DNA of 64,000 nt from Nitrospirillum iridis (GCF_014205765.1 NZ_JACIIZ010000001.1:115718-179717), one strand, 5' to 3'. Numbered from the stretch's first letter, positions 18,720 to 30,611 are shown. The notes: generated by a model from the sequence alone, not told the origin. Numbers and translations are program-made.

Positions 18720-18749
18720 GGCGGACGGTCCCATCCGGGGCCGTCCGCC
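18720..18749 (+). promoter_or_regulatory. Strong hairpin between atpA and atpG
   Basis: GGCGGACGG (18720-18728) pairs perfectly with CCGTCCGCC (18741-18749), and TCCC/GGGG can extend the stem. There is no long U-tract directly after it. It may be a stabilising 3' end or a partial attenuator between a three-copy and a one-copy subunit gene. Confidence 0.65.
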
Positions 18750-18778
18750 CCAGTTTCCCTAGGAAGTGAAGGCACGGC

Positions 18779-21153
<2,375 letters not shown>

Positions 21154-21170
21154 TCGCCTGAGTAGTACCG

Positions 21171-21203
21171 GGACGGAAGGGGTGATCCCCCTTCCGTCCT
21201 TTA
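21171..21203 (+). terminator. Terminator-like hairpin between atpD and atpC
   Basis: GGACGGAAGGGG (21171-21182) pairs perfectly with CCCCTTCCGTCC (21188-21199), loop of 5 nt, followed by TTTAT. It is a rho-independent-type structure inside the operon, so partial termination that lowers atpC expression is likely (inferred). Confidence 0.75.
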
Positions 21204-21274
21204 TCGTAGGAGTGTGACCGGCCACCTGGCCGTGAAACACACGACCAAACAAGTCGCCGAACGGAAGCCCCATC

Positions 21275-21700
21275 ATGGCCGATAAGGTTGAATTCGAGCT
21301 GGTGTCGCCGGAAAAGCTGCTGGTTTCCCAGCCGGTGGACATGGTGGTCGTCCCGGGCACCGAAGGTTACCTGGGCGCCCTGCCGGGCCACGCCCCCCTG
21401 ATCACCACGCTGAAGCCGGGCGTCATCGACATCTACCTCGACGGCATCACCACCATCAGCAACCGCATCTTCGTCGCCGGCGGCTTCGCCGAGGTGACGG
21501 AGACCCGCTGCACCGTGCTGGCGGAAGAGGCGATTGAGCTGTCGGCCCTGGACCGCGCGGCGGTCGAGCAGCAGGTGAAGGACCTGGCCGAGGATCTGGC
21601 GGACGCCGCTGGCGACGCGGACAAGCGCGCCGTCGAGGCCAAGCTGCTGGTGGCCCAGGCCAAGCTGGAGGCGCTGGGCGCCGGCGCGGCCGCGCACTAA
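21275..21700 (+). CDS. atpC: ATP synthase F1 subunit epsilon
   Basis: The rotor-associated regulatory subunit. The 141-residue protein begins with the beta-sandwich (VEFELVSPEKLLVSQPVDMVVVPG, written here as the domain start only), contains EGYLGALPGHAPLITTLKPG and ends in an Ala-rich helical domain. ATG 21275 is 121 bp after atpD, beyond the internal terminator. It is the last gene of the operon, which ends in a terminator at 21731. Confidence 0.96.
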   Translation: MADKVEFELVSPEKLLVSQPVDMVVVPGTEGYLGALPGHAPLITTLKPGVIDIYLDGITTISNRIFVAGGFAEVTETRCTVLAEEAIELSALDRAAVEQQVKDLAEDLADAAGDADKRAVEAKLLVAQAKLEALGAGAAAH

Positions 21701-21730
21701 GACCAGCTGAGAGCGAATCGCAAGGAAGAA

Positions 21731-21765
21731 AAGGGGGTTAGGACATCGTGCCTAGCCCCCTTTAA
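21731..21765 (+). terminator. Terminator of the atp operon
   Basis: AAGGGGGTTAGG (21731-21742) pairs with CCTAGCCCCCTT (21751-21762), one G-U pair, followed by T residues. It lies 30 bp after the atpC stop. Confidence 0.85.
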
Positions 21766-21879
21766 CCTTCGGCGCGGCCCCCGCGCCTAAAAGCCAATTC
21801 CTTGATTTAGCACAATAGTTTCCGCCACTTAACGGGCGGGGATTTTGCCGGTCGGCGGCATCGTGCTAGCTTTGGCCTT

Positions 21880-21957
21880 GGTGCCGGGCTTGGCGGGTGT
21901 TACGGATTTGTGGCATACCGGCCGGTGGGGCATCATGGAAGGCCCGCCGGCTTTTTT
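21880..21957 (+). ncRNA. Candidate small RNA or attenuated leader
   Basis: TTGCCG (21845-21850) and TAGCTT (21867-21872) form a plausible -35/-10 pair with a 16-nt spacer. They would give a roughly 80-nt RNA ending at the terminator hairpin (GCCGG at 21921-21925 pairing with CCGGC at 21947-21951, then T6). The start is a guess. The terminator is the strong part of the evidence. It could instead be a 5' leader controlling the ferritin-like gene. Confidence 0.35.
21921..21957 (+). terminator. Rho-independent terminator upstream of the ferritin-like gene
   Basis: GCCGG...GGGGC on the left arm pairs with GCCC...GCCGGC on the right (one bulge), directly followed by TTTTTTGTTT. It has a better U-tract than the atp terminator itself. 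Confidence 0.8.
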
Positions 21958-22092
21958 GTTTGGGCGGGATCTTGAGGGGACCCAATCACCGCGGTGGGGC
22001 ACGGCGGCGGCGTTGGGTTCGTATAATGGTCATCGGACGCCGGCGCGCCCATCGGACGGTGCCGGCCCTGGGGCATTAAGAACGGAACGCGC

Positions 22093-22932
22093 ATGGCAGA
22101 CGTCAACGGTACGGACTCTCGGACTGGTCACTGGACGGTTGCAGGCTTGCCCTGGGACAAGCTGGACCCGGCCAAGGTCAATCCCGACATTCTGAAGCTC
22201 ATCAAGGCCGCCGCCCTGGTCGAGTACAACGGCGACAGCTACGCCGACTATCTGTGCAATGTGTTCGCCGACAATGCCGAATTCTGCCAGACCGCGCGCC
22301 AGTGGGCGGTGGAGGAGGTGCAGCACGGCGAGGCGCTTGGCGCCTGGGCGGAACGCGTCGACCCCAGCTGGAACTTCCAGGCGGCGGTGGCCCGCTTCCG
22401 CGAAGGCTACAAGATCAACATCGACGTCAGCCAGTCGGTGCGCGGTTCCCGCGCTGGCGAGCTGGTGGCCCGCTGCATCGTCGAGACCGGCACCAGCAGC
22501 TATTACACCGCCCTGGCCGACGCCACGGAAGAGCCGGTGCTGAAGCAGATCTGCCGCCATATCGCGGCCGACGAGTTCCGGCACTACAAGCTGTTCTACG
22601 ACTATCTGGGCGAGTACCTGGTGAAGGAACGGCTGGGCAAATTCGGCCGCCTGCGTGTCTCGCTGTCGCGCATCAACGAGACGGAGGATGATGAGCTGTC
22701 CTTCGCCTACCACGCCGCCAACAACGGCGACGCCCCCTATCACCGCGAGACGGCGTTCGAGAATTACGTGCGCCGGGCCTACAGCTATTACCGGCCCCAC
22801 CATCTGGACCGCATGGTCGCCATGGTGTTGAAGGCCAGTGGGCTGAAGCCCCAGGGCTGGCTGCACGACTTCGCCGCCCGCTACGCCTACAAGCGCATGA
22901 AAAAGAAGGCCGGCGAGCCGCTACCAGCCTGA
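22093..22932 (+). CDS. Ferritin-like (rubrerythrin/desaturase-fold) protein of unknown function
   Basis: A 279-residue all-helical protein. Glu and His residues are arranged as in diiron four-helix bundles: LVEYNGDSYADYL, the EXXH motif EEVQHGEAL, CIVETGTSSYY, and a second EXXH in ADEFRHYKLFYDYL. These would supply two carboxylate-His pairs for a metal site. There is no signal peptide. ATG 22093 is 136 bp after a terminator. Families of this kind include oxidoreductases, peroxide-detoxifying rubrerythrins and hydroxylases; I cannot choose among them. Its transcript ends at a terminator at 22958-22988. Confidence 0.75.
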   Translation: MADVNGTDSRTGHWTVAGLPWDKLDPAKVNPDILKLIKAAALVEYNGDSYADYLCNVFADNAEFCQTARQWAVEEVQHGEALGAWAERVDPSWNFQAAVARFREGYKINIDVSQSVRGSRAGELVARCIVETGTSSYYTALADATEEPVLKQICRHIAADEFRHYKLFYDYLGEYLVKERLGKFGRLRVSLSRINETEDDELSFAYHAANNGDAPYHRETAFENYVRRAYSYYRPHHLDRMVAMVLKASGLKPQGWLHDFAARYAYKRMKKKAGEPLPA

Positions 22933-22957
22933 CGTCTCGCACAATCGCAAGCAAGAA

Positions 22958-22996
22958 CGCCGCCCCGGTTGTCCAGGGCGGTGTTTTGTTTTTTGA
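22958..22996 (+). terminator. Terminator of the ferritin-like gene
   Basis: CCGCCC...GG (22960-22968), loop TTGT, CC...GGGCGG (22973-22981) with one mismatch, followed by TGTTTTGTTTTTT. Confidence 0.8.
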
Positions 22997-23004
22997 ATTG
23001 AAGC

Positions 23005-23122
23005 AGCGGGATCTCGTGCCGCTGTAGGATGCGACCGCATCCGCCGGACCTTTCCGGGGAACGAAGTGGACTGGAAAGGGAGGACAGCCAAGCGGCCGGA
23101 TGGCCGCGCCCGGCGCCTGAGG
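23005..23122. repeat. Structured intergenic repeat, copy 2
   Basis: Homologous to 9291-9407. Stems: AGCGG (23005-23009) / CCGCT (23019-23023); GGATGC (23027-23032) / GCATCC (23037-23042), loop GACC; an extra stem CCTTTCC (23049-23055) / GGAAAGG (23073-23079); GCGGCC (23092-23097) / GGCCGC (23102-23107), loop GGAT. It begins after the terminator of the ferritin-like gene and ends 7 bp from the rppH stop codon, in the same orientation to rppH as copy 1 has to acyltransferase B. Confidence 0.8.
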
Positions 23123-23128
23123 GAAAAA

Positions 23129-23608
23129 TCAAACAAGATGCCGGAAGGCCGCCACCACCTGCGCGTAGATATCCCGCTTGAAGGGGACGATCAGGTCCAC
23201 CGTGCGCTCCAGCGGCACCCACTGCCAGGCGTCGAACTCCGGGTGCTCGGTCTCCAGGTTGATGTCGCTATCCTGGCCGGTATAGCGGCAGGCCAGCCAT
23301 TTCTGCTTCTGGCCCCGGTACCTGCCCTTCCATACCTTGCCCAGCAGTTCCGGCGGCAGGTCATAGCGCAGCCACTCCGTCGTTTCCTCCAGCAGGGTGG
23401 CCTTGTTGGTGCCAATCTCCTCCATCAGTTCGCGCAGGCCCGCCTCCGCCGGGGTCTCCCCCTTGTCGATGCCGCCCTGGGGCATCTGCCAGGCGCCGGG
23501 CGTGTCCTGCCGCTGGCCGACGAAGACCAGGCCCTGGGCGTTCAGCAGGCAGATGCCGACGCAGGGGCGATAGGGCAGGGTGGTGGGGTCGACGGGTTTG
23601 GGGGACAT
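23129..23608 (-). CDS. rppH: RNA pyrophosphohydrolase (Nudix hydrolase)
   Basis: Removes pyrophosphate from the 5' end of primary transcripts and so starts mRNA decay. The 159-residue protein has the opening [20 protein letters not shown], then [14 protein letters not shown], and the Nudix box (GX5EX7REUXEEXGU) [30 protein letters not shown] and KRDIY are also typical of RppH. The length and ends are normal, and no partner gene is adjacent. Confidence 0.95.
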   Translation of the reverse strand: MSPKPVDPTTLPYRPCVGICLLNAQGLVFVGQRQDTPGAWQMPQGGIDKGETPAEAGLRELMEEIGTNKATLLEETTEWLRYDLPPELLGKVWKGRYRGQKQKWLACRYTGQDSDINLETEHPEFDAWQWVPLERTVDLIVPFKRDIYAQVVAAFRHLV

Positions 23609-24007
23609 GGGGGCCGGGCTCGTCAGCGGGGAAGATCGGCGGCAGCCTAAACGCAGGTCCGCGCGGGCGCCAGCGCCGTGCCCGAGTCGCGACCGTGAAA
23701 AATCGGCTTTCGGCCCCTGTCCTCGTCCAACGATTCGACCCAGGGGGGCGAACGCAAGGAACGGTCGCGGCGGAGGGCGCGCGCGAACGAGTCGGTGCGA
23801 TTGCTGCGGTGCTTCCGACAGGAAATATGTCAGTATACATGACCTATTTCCGCGACTACGCTTCCTCGGGTTAGATGGTCGGGCAAGCCGGGAAACATCG
23901 GCGCCGGGCCCGTCGGAACCCTATTCCGGACGGCTCCGTTCCCTTCGCGTAGGATGTGCGGGAAGGGCGTTGACTGGGGCAGGTTCCACCGCGTGGGAGG
24001 ATGCGTT
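23609..24007 (+). other. Divergent intergenic region between rppH and the indolepyruvate oxidoreductase
   Basis: About 400 bp without a convincing gene. It contains a 31-bp dyad at 23821-23851 that probably serves as an operator, and a good ribosome-binding site GGGAGG at 23995-24000 for the next gene. No other hairpin or promoter is clear. Confidence 0.6.
23821..23851. promoter_or_regulatory. 31-bp inverted repeat, candidate operator
   Basis: The arms are GGAAATA n GTCA (23821-23832) and TGAC n TATTTCC (23840-23851), with GTATAC at 23833-23838 near the centre. The symmetry is near perfect and the site is AT-rich in a GC-rich region. It lies 157 bp upstream of the oxidoreductase start. The GTATAC core recalls GntR-type operators, but no such regulator is in the window. 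Confidence 0.6.
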
Positions 24008-27000
24008 ATGTCGCTGGCCGCCGTTACCCTTGATGACAAGTACGTCCTGCGGGACGGCCGGGTCTATATGACCGGCACCCAGGCGCTGGTGCGCCTGCCC
24101 ATGCTGATGCGTGACCGCGACCGCGCGGCGGGCCTGAACACCGCCGGCTTCATCTCGGGCTATCGCGGCTCCCCCCTGGGCGCGTACGACCAGGCGCTGT
24201 GGCAGGCGCGCAAGCATCTGGCCCGTCACGACATCCATTTCCAGCCGGGTGTGAATGAGGAACTGGGCGCCACCGCCGTCTGGGGCAGCCAGCAGGTCAA
24301 CCTGTTCAAGGGCGCCAAGGTCGATGGCGTGTTCGGCATCTGGTACGGCAAGGGCCCGGGCGTCGACCGCTCGCTGGATGCGCTGAAGCACGCCAACTTC
24401 GCCGGGACCAGCCGCCATGGCGGCGTGCTGGCCATCGCCGGCGACGACCACGCCTCCAAATCCTCCACCCTGCCGCACCAGTCCGACCATGCCTTCATCC
24501 ATGCCTTCATGCCGGTGATGAGCCCAGCCGGCGTGCAGGAGTTCCTGGATTACGGCCTGGTCGGCTGGGAGATGTCGCGCTATTCCGGCTGCTGGGTTGG
24601 GTTCACCGCCCTGGCCGACACCATCGACACCTCCGCCATCGTGCGCGTGCCGTCCGTTGTCAGCGACGTGGTGCTGCCCACCGATTTCGAGATGCCGCCG
24701 GGCCGGCTGAACATCCGCCTGCACGACACGCCGCTGATCCAGGAAGACCGCATGATCCAGTGGAAGCTGGACGCGGCGCGCGCCTTCGCCCGGGCCAACC
24801 GCCTGGACAAGGTGATCCTGGGCGCCGACAAGCCCCGCCTGGGCATCGTCACCGTGGGCAAGTCCTATCTGGACGTGCGCCAGGCCCTGGACGAGCTGGG
24901 CATCAGCGCCGAGATGGCGGCCGACCTGGGGATCGCCGTCTTCAAGGTCGCCATGACCTGGCCGTTGGAGCCCCACGGCATCCGCGCCTTCGCCGAGCGT
25001 GCTGAAGAGCTGCTGGTGGTGGAGGAGAAGCGCTCGCTGATCGAGGCGCAGCTGAAGGAGCAGCTGTACAATTGGGACCGCCGTCCCCGCATCCTGGGCA
25101 AGAGTGACGAGGATGGCCGGCCCCTGCTGTCGGAAAAGGCGGAGCTGTCGCCCACCACCATCGCCCTGGCGCTGGCCGGCCGCATGGCCAAGCTGGGCCT
25201 GATGGTCGACCGGGTGGCGGAACGGGTGCGGGCGCTGGAGGCCCAGCTGCGGCCGTCGGCCTCGGCCAGCACGGTGGTGCGGGCGCCCTTCTATTGCTCC
25301 GGCTGCCCGCACAACACCTCCACCCATCTGCCCGAGGGCAGCCGTGGCCTGGCCGGCATCGGCTGCCACTACATGGTGACTTGGATGGGCCGCAATACCG
25401 ACGTCTTTAGCCAGATGGGCGGCGAGGGCGTGCACTGGATCGGCCAGGCGCCGTTCGCGGGGGAGGAGCATGTCTTCGCCAATTTGGGCGACGGCACCTA
25501 CTTCCATTCCGGCATCCTGGCGGTGCGCGCCTCCGTGGCCGCCAAGGTCAACATCACCTACAAGATCCTCTACAACGACGCCGTCGCCATGACCGGCGGA
25601 CAGAAGGTGGACGGCAGCCTGTCCGTGCACCAGATCGCCCGCCAGCTGGAGGCCGAAGGCGTCGAGCGCATCGTGGTGGTCAGCGACACGCCGGAGAATT
25701 ATGGGCTGGGCCAGGGCCTGCCGCCCTTCACCACCATCGAGCACCGCGACGATTTGGACCGGGTGCAGCGCGAGCTGCGGGAGATCAAGGGCGTCAGCGT
25801 CCTGATCTATGAACAGACCTGCGCCGCCGAGAAGCGCCGCCGCCGCAAGCGCGGCACCTTTCCCGACCCGGCCAAGCGGGTGGTGGTGAACGAGCTGGTG
25901 TGCGAAGGCTGCGGCGATTGCTCCGCCAAGTCCTCCTGCCTGTCGGTGGTGCCGGTGGAGACGGAGTTCGGCCGCAAGCGCCAGATCGACCAGTCCAGCT
26001 GCAACAAGGATTTCTCCTGCCTCAAGGGATTCTGCCCCAGCTTCGTGACGGTGGAGGGTGGTAGCCTGCGCAAGCCCCAACGGGCCACGGGGCCGGCCGG
26101 TGGCAAGGCCGAGGGCATGGAGGCGCTGCCGGAACCGGCACGCCGCACGCTGGACCGTCCCTGGAACATCCTGGTGACCGGCGTGGGCGGCACCGGTGTC
26201 GTCACCATCGGCGCCCTGGTCGCCATGGCGGCCCACCTGGAAAGCCGAGGCTGCACCGTGCTGGACATGGCGGGCCTGGCGCAGAAGGGCGGGGCGGTCA
26301 CCAGCCATCTGCGCATCGCCGAGCGGCCGGAGGACATCCACGCCACCCGCATCGCCGCCGGCGGCGCCGACGTGGTGCTGGGCTGCGACATCGTGGTGGC
26401 GGCCAACGCCGACGCCCTGACCAAGATGGCGAAGGGCCGCACCCGCGCCATCCTGAACACCCATGAGGCGGTCACCGCCGCCTTCGTAACCAACCCGGAT
26501 TTCCAGATGCATGGGGCGTCCATGGTGGCGACGGTGGCCAAGGCCTGCGGCGCGGAGGCGGTGAACGCCGTCGATGCCACCCGCATCGCCACGGGCCTGC
26601 TGGGCGACAGCATCGCCACCAACCTGTTCATGCTGGGCTACGCCTATCAGCTGGGCCTGGTGCCGGTCAGCGGCGAGGCCATCGAGAAGGCCATCGAGAT
26701 GAACGGCGCGGCGGTCAAGATGAACACCGACGCCTTCCGCTGGGGCCGCCGCGCCGCCCTGGACCAGGCGGCGGTGGAAAAGATCGCCACGCCCAAGGGT
26801 CCAGCCGCCGAGGCCCCGCACCGCCGCCTGTCGGAGACGCTGGACGAGGTGATCGCGCGCCGTGTCACCTTCCTCACCGGCTATCAGGACGCGGCCTATG
26901 CCGACACCTACCGCCAGGTGGTGGCGCGGGTGCGGAGCGTCGAGGCCGCCAAGGTTCCCGGTGCCGAGCAACTGACCGAGGCGGTGGCCCGCACCCTGTT

Positions 27001-27508
27001 CAAGCTGATGGCCTACAAGGATGAGTATGAGGTGGCGCGCCTCTATACCCAGAGCGGCTTCCTCGACCAGGTGCGCCAGCAGTTCCAGGGCGACTACAAG
27101 CTGGTCTTCCACCTGGCCCCGCCCACCACGGCCCACACCGACCCCGCCACGGGGGAGATGCGCAAGCGCGCCTTCGGGCCGTGGATGCTGACCGCCTTCC
27201 GCGTCCTGGCGCGGCTGAAGGGCCTGCGCGGCACGGCCTTCGACATCTTCGGCCGCACGGCCGAGCGGCGCCTGGAACGCCAGCTGATCAATGATTTCCG
27301 CGCCACGGTGGACGAACTGCTGGCCGGCCTGACCGAGGATAAGCACGCGTTGGCGGTGGAGATCGCGGAGCTGCCGCAGAAAATCCGCGGCTACGGCCAC
27401 GTCAAGGACCGCGCCTATGCCGAGGTGAAGGCCAAGGAAGAGGCCCGGCTGCGCGACTGGCGGACCCCCGGCGCACCGGGGCGTTCCTCCCCGCTGGCGG
27501 CGGAGTAG
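24008..27508 (+). CDS. Indolepyruvate ferredoxin oxidoreductase, fused alpha-beta form
   Basis: Oxidatively decarboxylates aryl pyruvates such as indolepyruvate to aryl acetyl-CoA, reducing ferredoxin. The 1166-residue protein joins the TPP-dependent alpha part to the gamma/beta part. FISGYRGSPLGAYD is the N-terminal pyrimidine-binding domain. The TPP diphosphate-binding part includes GIGCHYMVTWMG and FANLGDGTYFHSG. A Cys cluster, CEGCGDCSAKSSC followed by CNKDFSCLKGFCPS, suits Fe-S clusters. NILVTGVGGTGVVTIG begins the gamma domain. ATG 24008 has GGGAGG 7 nt upstream. The enzyme may feed aromatic amino-acid breakdown or lower auxin precursor levels (inferred). Confidence 0.93.
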   Translation: MSLAAVTLDDKYVLRDGRVYMTGTQALVRLPMLMRDRDRAAGLNTAGFISGYRGSPLGAYDQALWQARKHLARHDIHFQPGVNEELGATAVWGSQQVNLFKGAKVDGVFGIWYGKGPGVDRSLDALKHANFAGTSRHGGVLAIAGDDHASKSSTLPHQSDHAFIHAFMPVMSPAGVQEFLDYGLVGWEMSRYSGCWVGFTALADTIDTSAIVRVPSVVSDVVLPTDFEMPPGRLNIRLHDTPLIQEDRMIQWKLDAARAFARANRLDKVILGADKPRLGIVTVGKSYLDVRQALDELGISAEMAADLGIAVFKVAMTWPLEPHGIRAFAERAEELLVVEEKRSLIEAQLKEQLYNWDRRPRILGKSDEDGRPLLSEKAELSPTTIALALAGRMAKLGLMVDRVAERVRALEAQLRPSASASTVVRAPFYCSGCPHNTSTHLPEGSRGLAGIGCHYMVTWMGRNTDVFSQMGGEGVHWIGQAPFAGEEHVFANLGDGTYFHSGILAVRASVAAKVNITYKILYNDAVAMTGGQKVDGSLSVHQIARQLEAEGVERIVVVSDTPENYGLGQGLPPFTTIEHRDDLDRVQRELREIKGVSVLIYEQTCAAEKRRRRKRGTFPDPAKRVVVNELVCEGCGDCSAKSSCLSVVPVETEFGRKRQIDQSSCNKDFSCLKGFCPSFVTVEGGSLRKPQRATGPAGGKAEGMEALPEPARRTLDRPWNILVTGVGGTGVVTIGALVAMAAHLESRGCTVLDMAGLAQKGGAVTSHLRIAERPEDIHATRIAAGGADVVLGCDIVVAANADALTKMAKGRTRAILNTHEAVTAAFVTNPDFQMHGASMVATVAKACGAEAVNAVDATRIATGLLGDSIATNLFMLGYAYQLGLVPVSGEAIEKAIEMNGAAVKMNTDAFRWGRRAALDQAAVEKIATPKGPAAEAPHRRLSETLDEVIARRVTFLTGYQDAAYADTYRQVVARVRSVEAAKVPGAEQLTEAVARTLFKLMAYKDEYEVARLYTQSGFLDQVRQQFQGDYKLVFHLAPPTTAHTDPATGEMRKRAFGPWMLTAFRVLARLKGLRGTAFDIFGRTAERRLERQLINDFRATVDELLAGLTEDKHALAVEIAELPQKIRGYGHVKDRAYAEVKAKEEARLRDWRTPGAPGRSSPLAAE

Positions 27509-27514
27509 GCGAAA

Positions 27515-27550
27515 CGGCGGCCCGCGACAAATCCCTGTCGCGGGCCGCCG
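27515..27550 (+). terminator. Strong hairpin after the indolepyruvate oxidoreductase
   Basis: CGGCGGCCCGCGACA (27515-27529) pairs perfectly over 15 bp with TGTCGCGGGCCGCCG (27536-27550), loop of 6 nt. There is no U-run, so it acts as an intrinsic terminator only weakly or mainly protects the 3' end. Confidence 0.65.
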
Positions 27551-27624
27551 CTCGGGGTCTATGGTTGGCGCCTTTCTCAAGGCCGCCGTTGTCAGGGGCG
27601 CCTTTATCACGGACAGAGGATGTG

Positions 27625-28857
27625 ATGGACAGCAAGGTCGGCGCGGAAGCGGTCACCCTGAATGATGTGCGGGCGGCGGCCCTGGCGATCAGCGGCCAGG
27701 TGATCGACACCCCCTGCATTCCGTCACGCACCCTGTCGCGCATCGCCGGCTGTGAAATCTGGGTGAAGTTCGAGAACCTGCAGTTCACCGCCAGTTTCAA
27801 GGAGCGCGGCGCGTTGAACCGCCTCCTGTCCCTGACGGAGGAGGAGCGGCGACGCGGCGTCATCGCCATGTCGGCCGGCAACCACGCCCAGGGTGTGGCC
27901 TTTCACGCCGGGCGGCTGGGCATCCCCGCCACCATCGTGATGCCCGAGGGCACCCCCTTCATCAAGGTCGAGCATACGGAGAATTTCGGCGCAAAGGTGG
28001 TGCTGAAGGGGGCGGTTCTGGCGGAAGCGGCGGCGGAGGCCGAGCGGCTGCAGCGGGAACACGGCTACGTCTTCGTCCATCCCTATGATGATCCGCTGGT
28101 CATCGCCGGCCAGGGCACCGTGGCGCTGGAGATGCTGAACGCCGCACCCGACCTGGACGTGCTGCTGATACCGGTGGGCGGCGGTGGCCTCATCTCCGGC
28201 ATGGCGGTGGCGGCCAAGGCGCGCAAGCCCGATATCGAGGTCATCGGTGTGGAGGTCACGGCCTACCCGCCCATGTACCAGGCGCTGAAGGGCCTGCCGC
28301 TCAGCGTGGGCGGTGACACCATCGCCGAGGGCATCGCCGTCAAGAACGTGGGCGTCACCACGCTGGAGATCGTCCGCCGACACGTCGACGACATCATCCT
28401 CGTGGAGGATTGGGAGGTGGAGCGGGCGGTCGCCCTGTTCCTCAACATCGAGAAGACGGTGTCCGAAGGCGCTGGCGCGGCGGGACTGGCCGCCGCCCTG
28501 AAGCATCCGGAGCGCTTCGCCGGGCGCAAGGTCGGGCTGGTGCTGTCGGGCGGCAACATCGACAGCCGCGTGCTGGCCAGCGTCATCCTGCGCCAGCTGG
28601 TGCGCGAAGGCCGCATCGTCACCCTGCGCGTGGTCATCCCCGACCGGCCGGGCGCGCTCGGCCGCATCACCACCCTGATCGGCGAGGCCGGCGGCAACAT
28701 CATCGAGGCCGTGCACCAGCGCCTGTTCAGCACCGCCAACGTCAAGGCCACCGACATCGACATCACCGTCGAATGCCGCTCCGCCAACCATGCCGGCCGG
28801 GTGGTGGAGGCGCTTCGGGGTAACGGATTCCAGGTCAAGTCGCTGAACGGGGACTAA
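27625..28857 (+). CDS. Threonine ammonia-lyase (PLP-dependent, ACT domain)
   Basis: Deaminates threonine to 2-oxobutyrate, the first step towards isoleucine or threonine catabolism. The 410-residue protein has the PLP lysine in ENLQFTASFKERGALN, the phosphate-binding loop IPVGGGGLISGMAV and the serine/threonine dehydratase pattern around GNHAQGVA. A C-terminal ACT-like domain (about 330-410) starts at TLRVVIPDRPGALGRITTLI, which suggests allosteric control by amino acids. ATG 27625 has GAGG upstream. The length suits the ilvA/tdcB class with one ACT domain. Confidence 0.93.
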   Translation: MDSKVGAEAVTLNDVRAAALAISGQVIDTPCIPSRTLSRIAGCEIWVKFENLQFTASFKERGALNRLLSLTEEERRRGVIAMSAGNHAQGVAFHAGRLGIPATIVMPEGTPFIKVEHTENFGAKVVLKGAVLAEAAAEAERLQREHGYVFVHPYDDPLVIAGQGTVALEMLNAAPDLDVLLIPVGGGGLISGMAVAAKARKPDIEVIGVEVTAYPPMYQALKGLPLSVGGDTIAEGIAVKNVGVTTLEIVRRHVDDIILVEDWEVERAVALFLNIEKTVSEGAGAAGLAAALKHPERFAGRKVGLVLSGGNIDSRVLASVILRQLVREGRIVTLRVVIPDRPGALGRITTLIGEAGGNIIEAVHQRLFSTANVKATDIDITVECRSANHAGRVVEALRGNGFQVKSLNGD

Positions 28858-28888
28858 ACGTGTCCAGCCGGTGATGGGGGGCGAAAAG

Positions 28889-29329
28889 TCACCGCCGCTG
28901 GCGGGTGATCTCGATGCCGGCGGACCCGGCGTCGGGGAAGACGTCCAGCTTTTCCACCCGCACGGTGACGCTGTGCACCCGGGCGTCGGCCAGCAGGCGC
29001 TGGGCCACCGTTTCGGCGAAGGTTTCCACCAGGTTCAGATGGCCCTGGGCGGCCAGTTCGCGGACGATGGTCACGCCGTCCTCGTAGGACACCACGTCGG
29101 CGATGTCATCGCGGCGCGATCCCAATCGATCCGCCACCATCATGTCCAGGTTGACGCGCAGGCGCTGGGCCTGGCGCTTCTCATGGTCATAGATGCCGAT
29201 GGTGGCCATGACCACGAGGTCGCGCACGAAGATGCGGGCCAGGGCCGGGGCAACGGTCTGAACGGGCGCGGCCTTGGCGGCCGTTCCCATGCCGTGCATC
29301 CCGGTCACTTGGGAGAAGAGCTTGTTCAT
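28889..29329 (-). CDS. folB: Dihydroneopterin aldolase
   Basis: Folate biosynthesis enzyme producing 6-hydroxymethyl-dihydropterin. The 146-residue protein contains IFVRDLVVMATIGIYDHEK and DVVSYEDGVTIVRELA, with the catalytic-site regions of the FolB fold, and ends [22 protein letters not shown] 29329 has GAGGAG 7 nt upstream; an ATG at 29347 is less well supported. An N-terminal extension of about 30 residues precedes the conserved domain. It lies downstream of ccrM on the same strand. Confidence 0.92.
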   Translation of the reverse strand: MNKLFSQVTGMHGMGTAAKAAPVQTVAPALARIFVRDLVVMATIGIYDHEKRQAQRLRVNLDMMVADRLGSRRDDIADVVSYEDGVTIVRELAAQGHLNLVETFAETVAQRLLADARVHSVTVRVEKLDVFPDAGSAGIEITRQRR

Positions 29330-29373
29330 GGGCGGCTCCTCTACCATCCCGGCCCGCCGCCGGGAAGGGGCCC

Positions 29374-30609
<1,236 letters not shown>

Positions 30610-30611
<2 letters not shown>

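Larger units (their letters stand above)
21701..22092 (+). other. Intergenic region after the atp operon, with two terminators
   Basis: There is no protein gene. It holds the operon terminator (21731-21765), then about 155 bp, then a second strong plus-strand terminator (21921-21957), then 135 bp before the ferritin-like gene. The second terminator implies a short transcript or an attenuated leader starting between 21766 and 21920. Confidence 0.65.

Noticed and set aside
21766-21960. Short transcript considered as SRP 4.5S RNA or 6S RNA
   Set aside because: It lacks the conserved asymmetric loop and tetraloop of SRP RNA and the long bubble of 6S RNA.
23921-27610. 1229-codon minus-strand frame opposite the indolepyruvate oxidoreductase
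   Set aside because: Antisense shadow; the sense frame has clear catalytic and Fe-S motifs.
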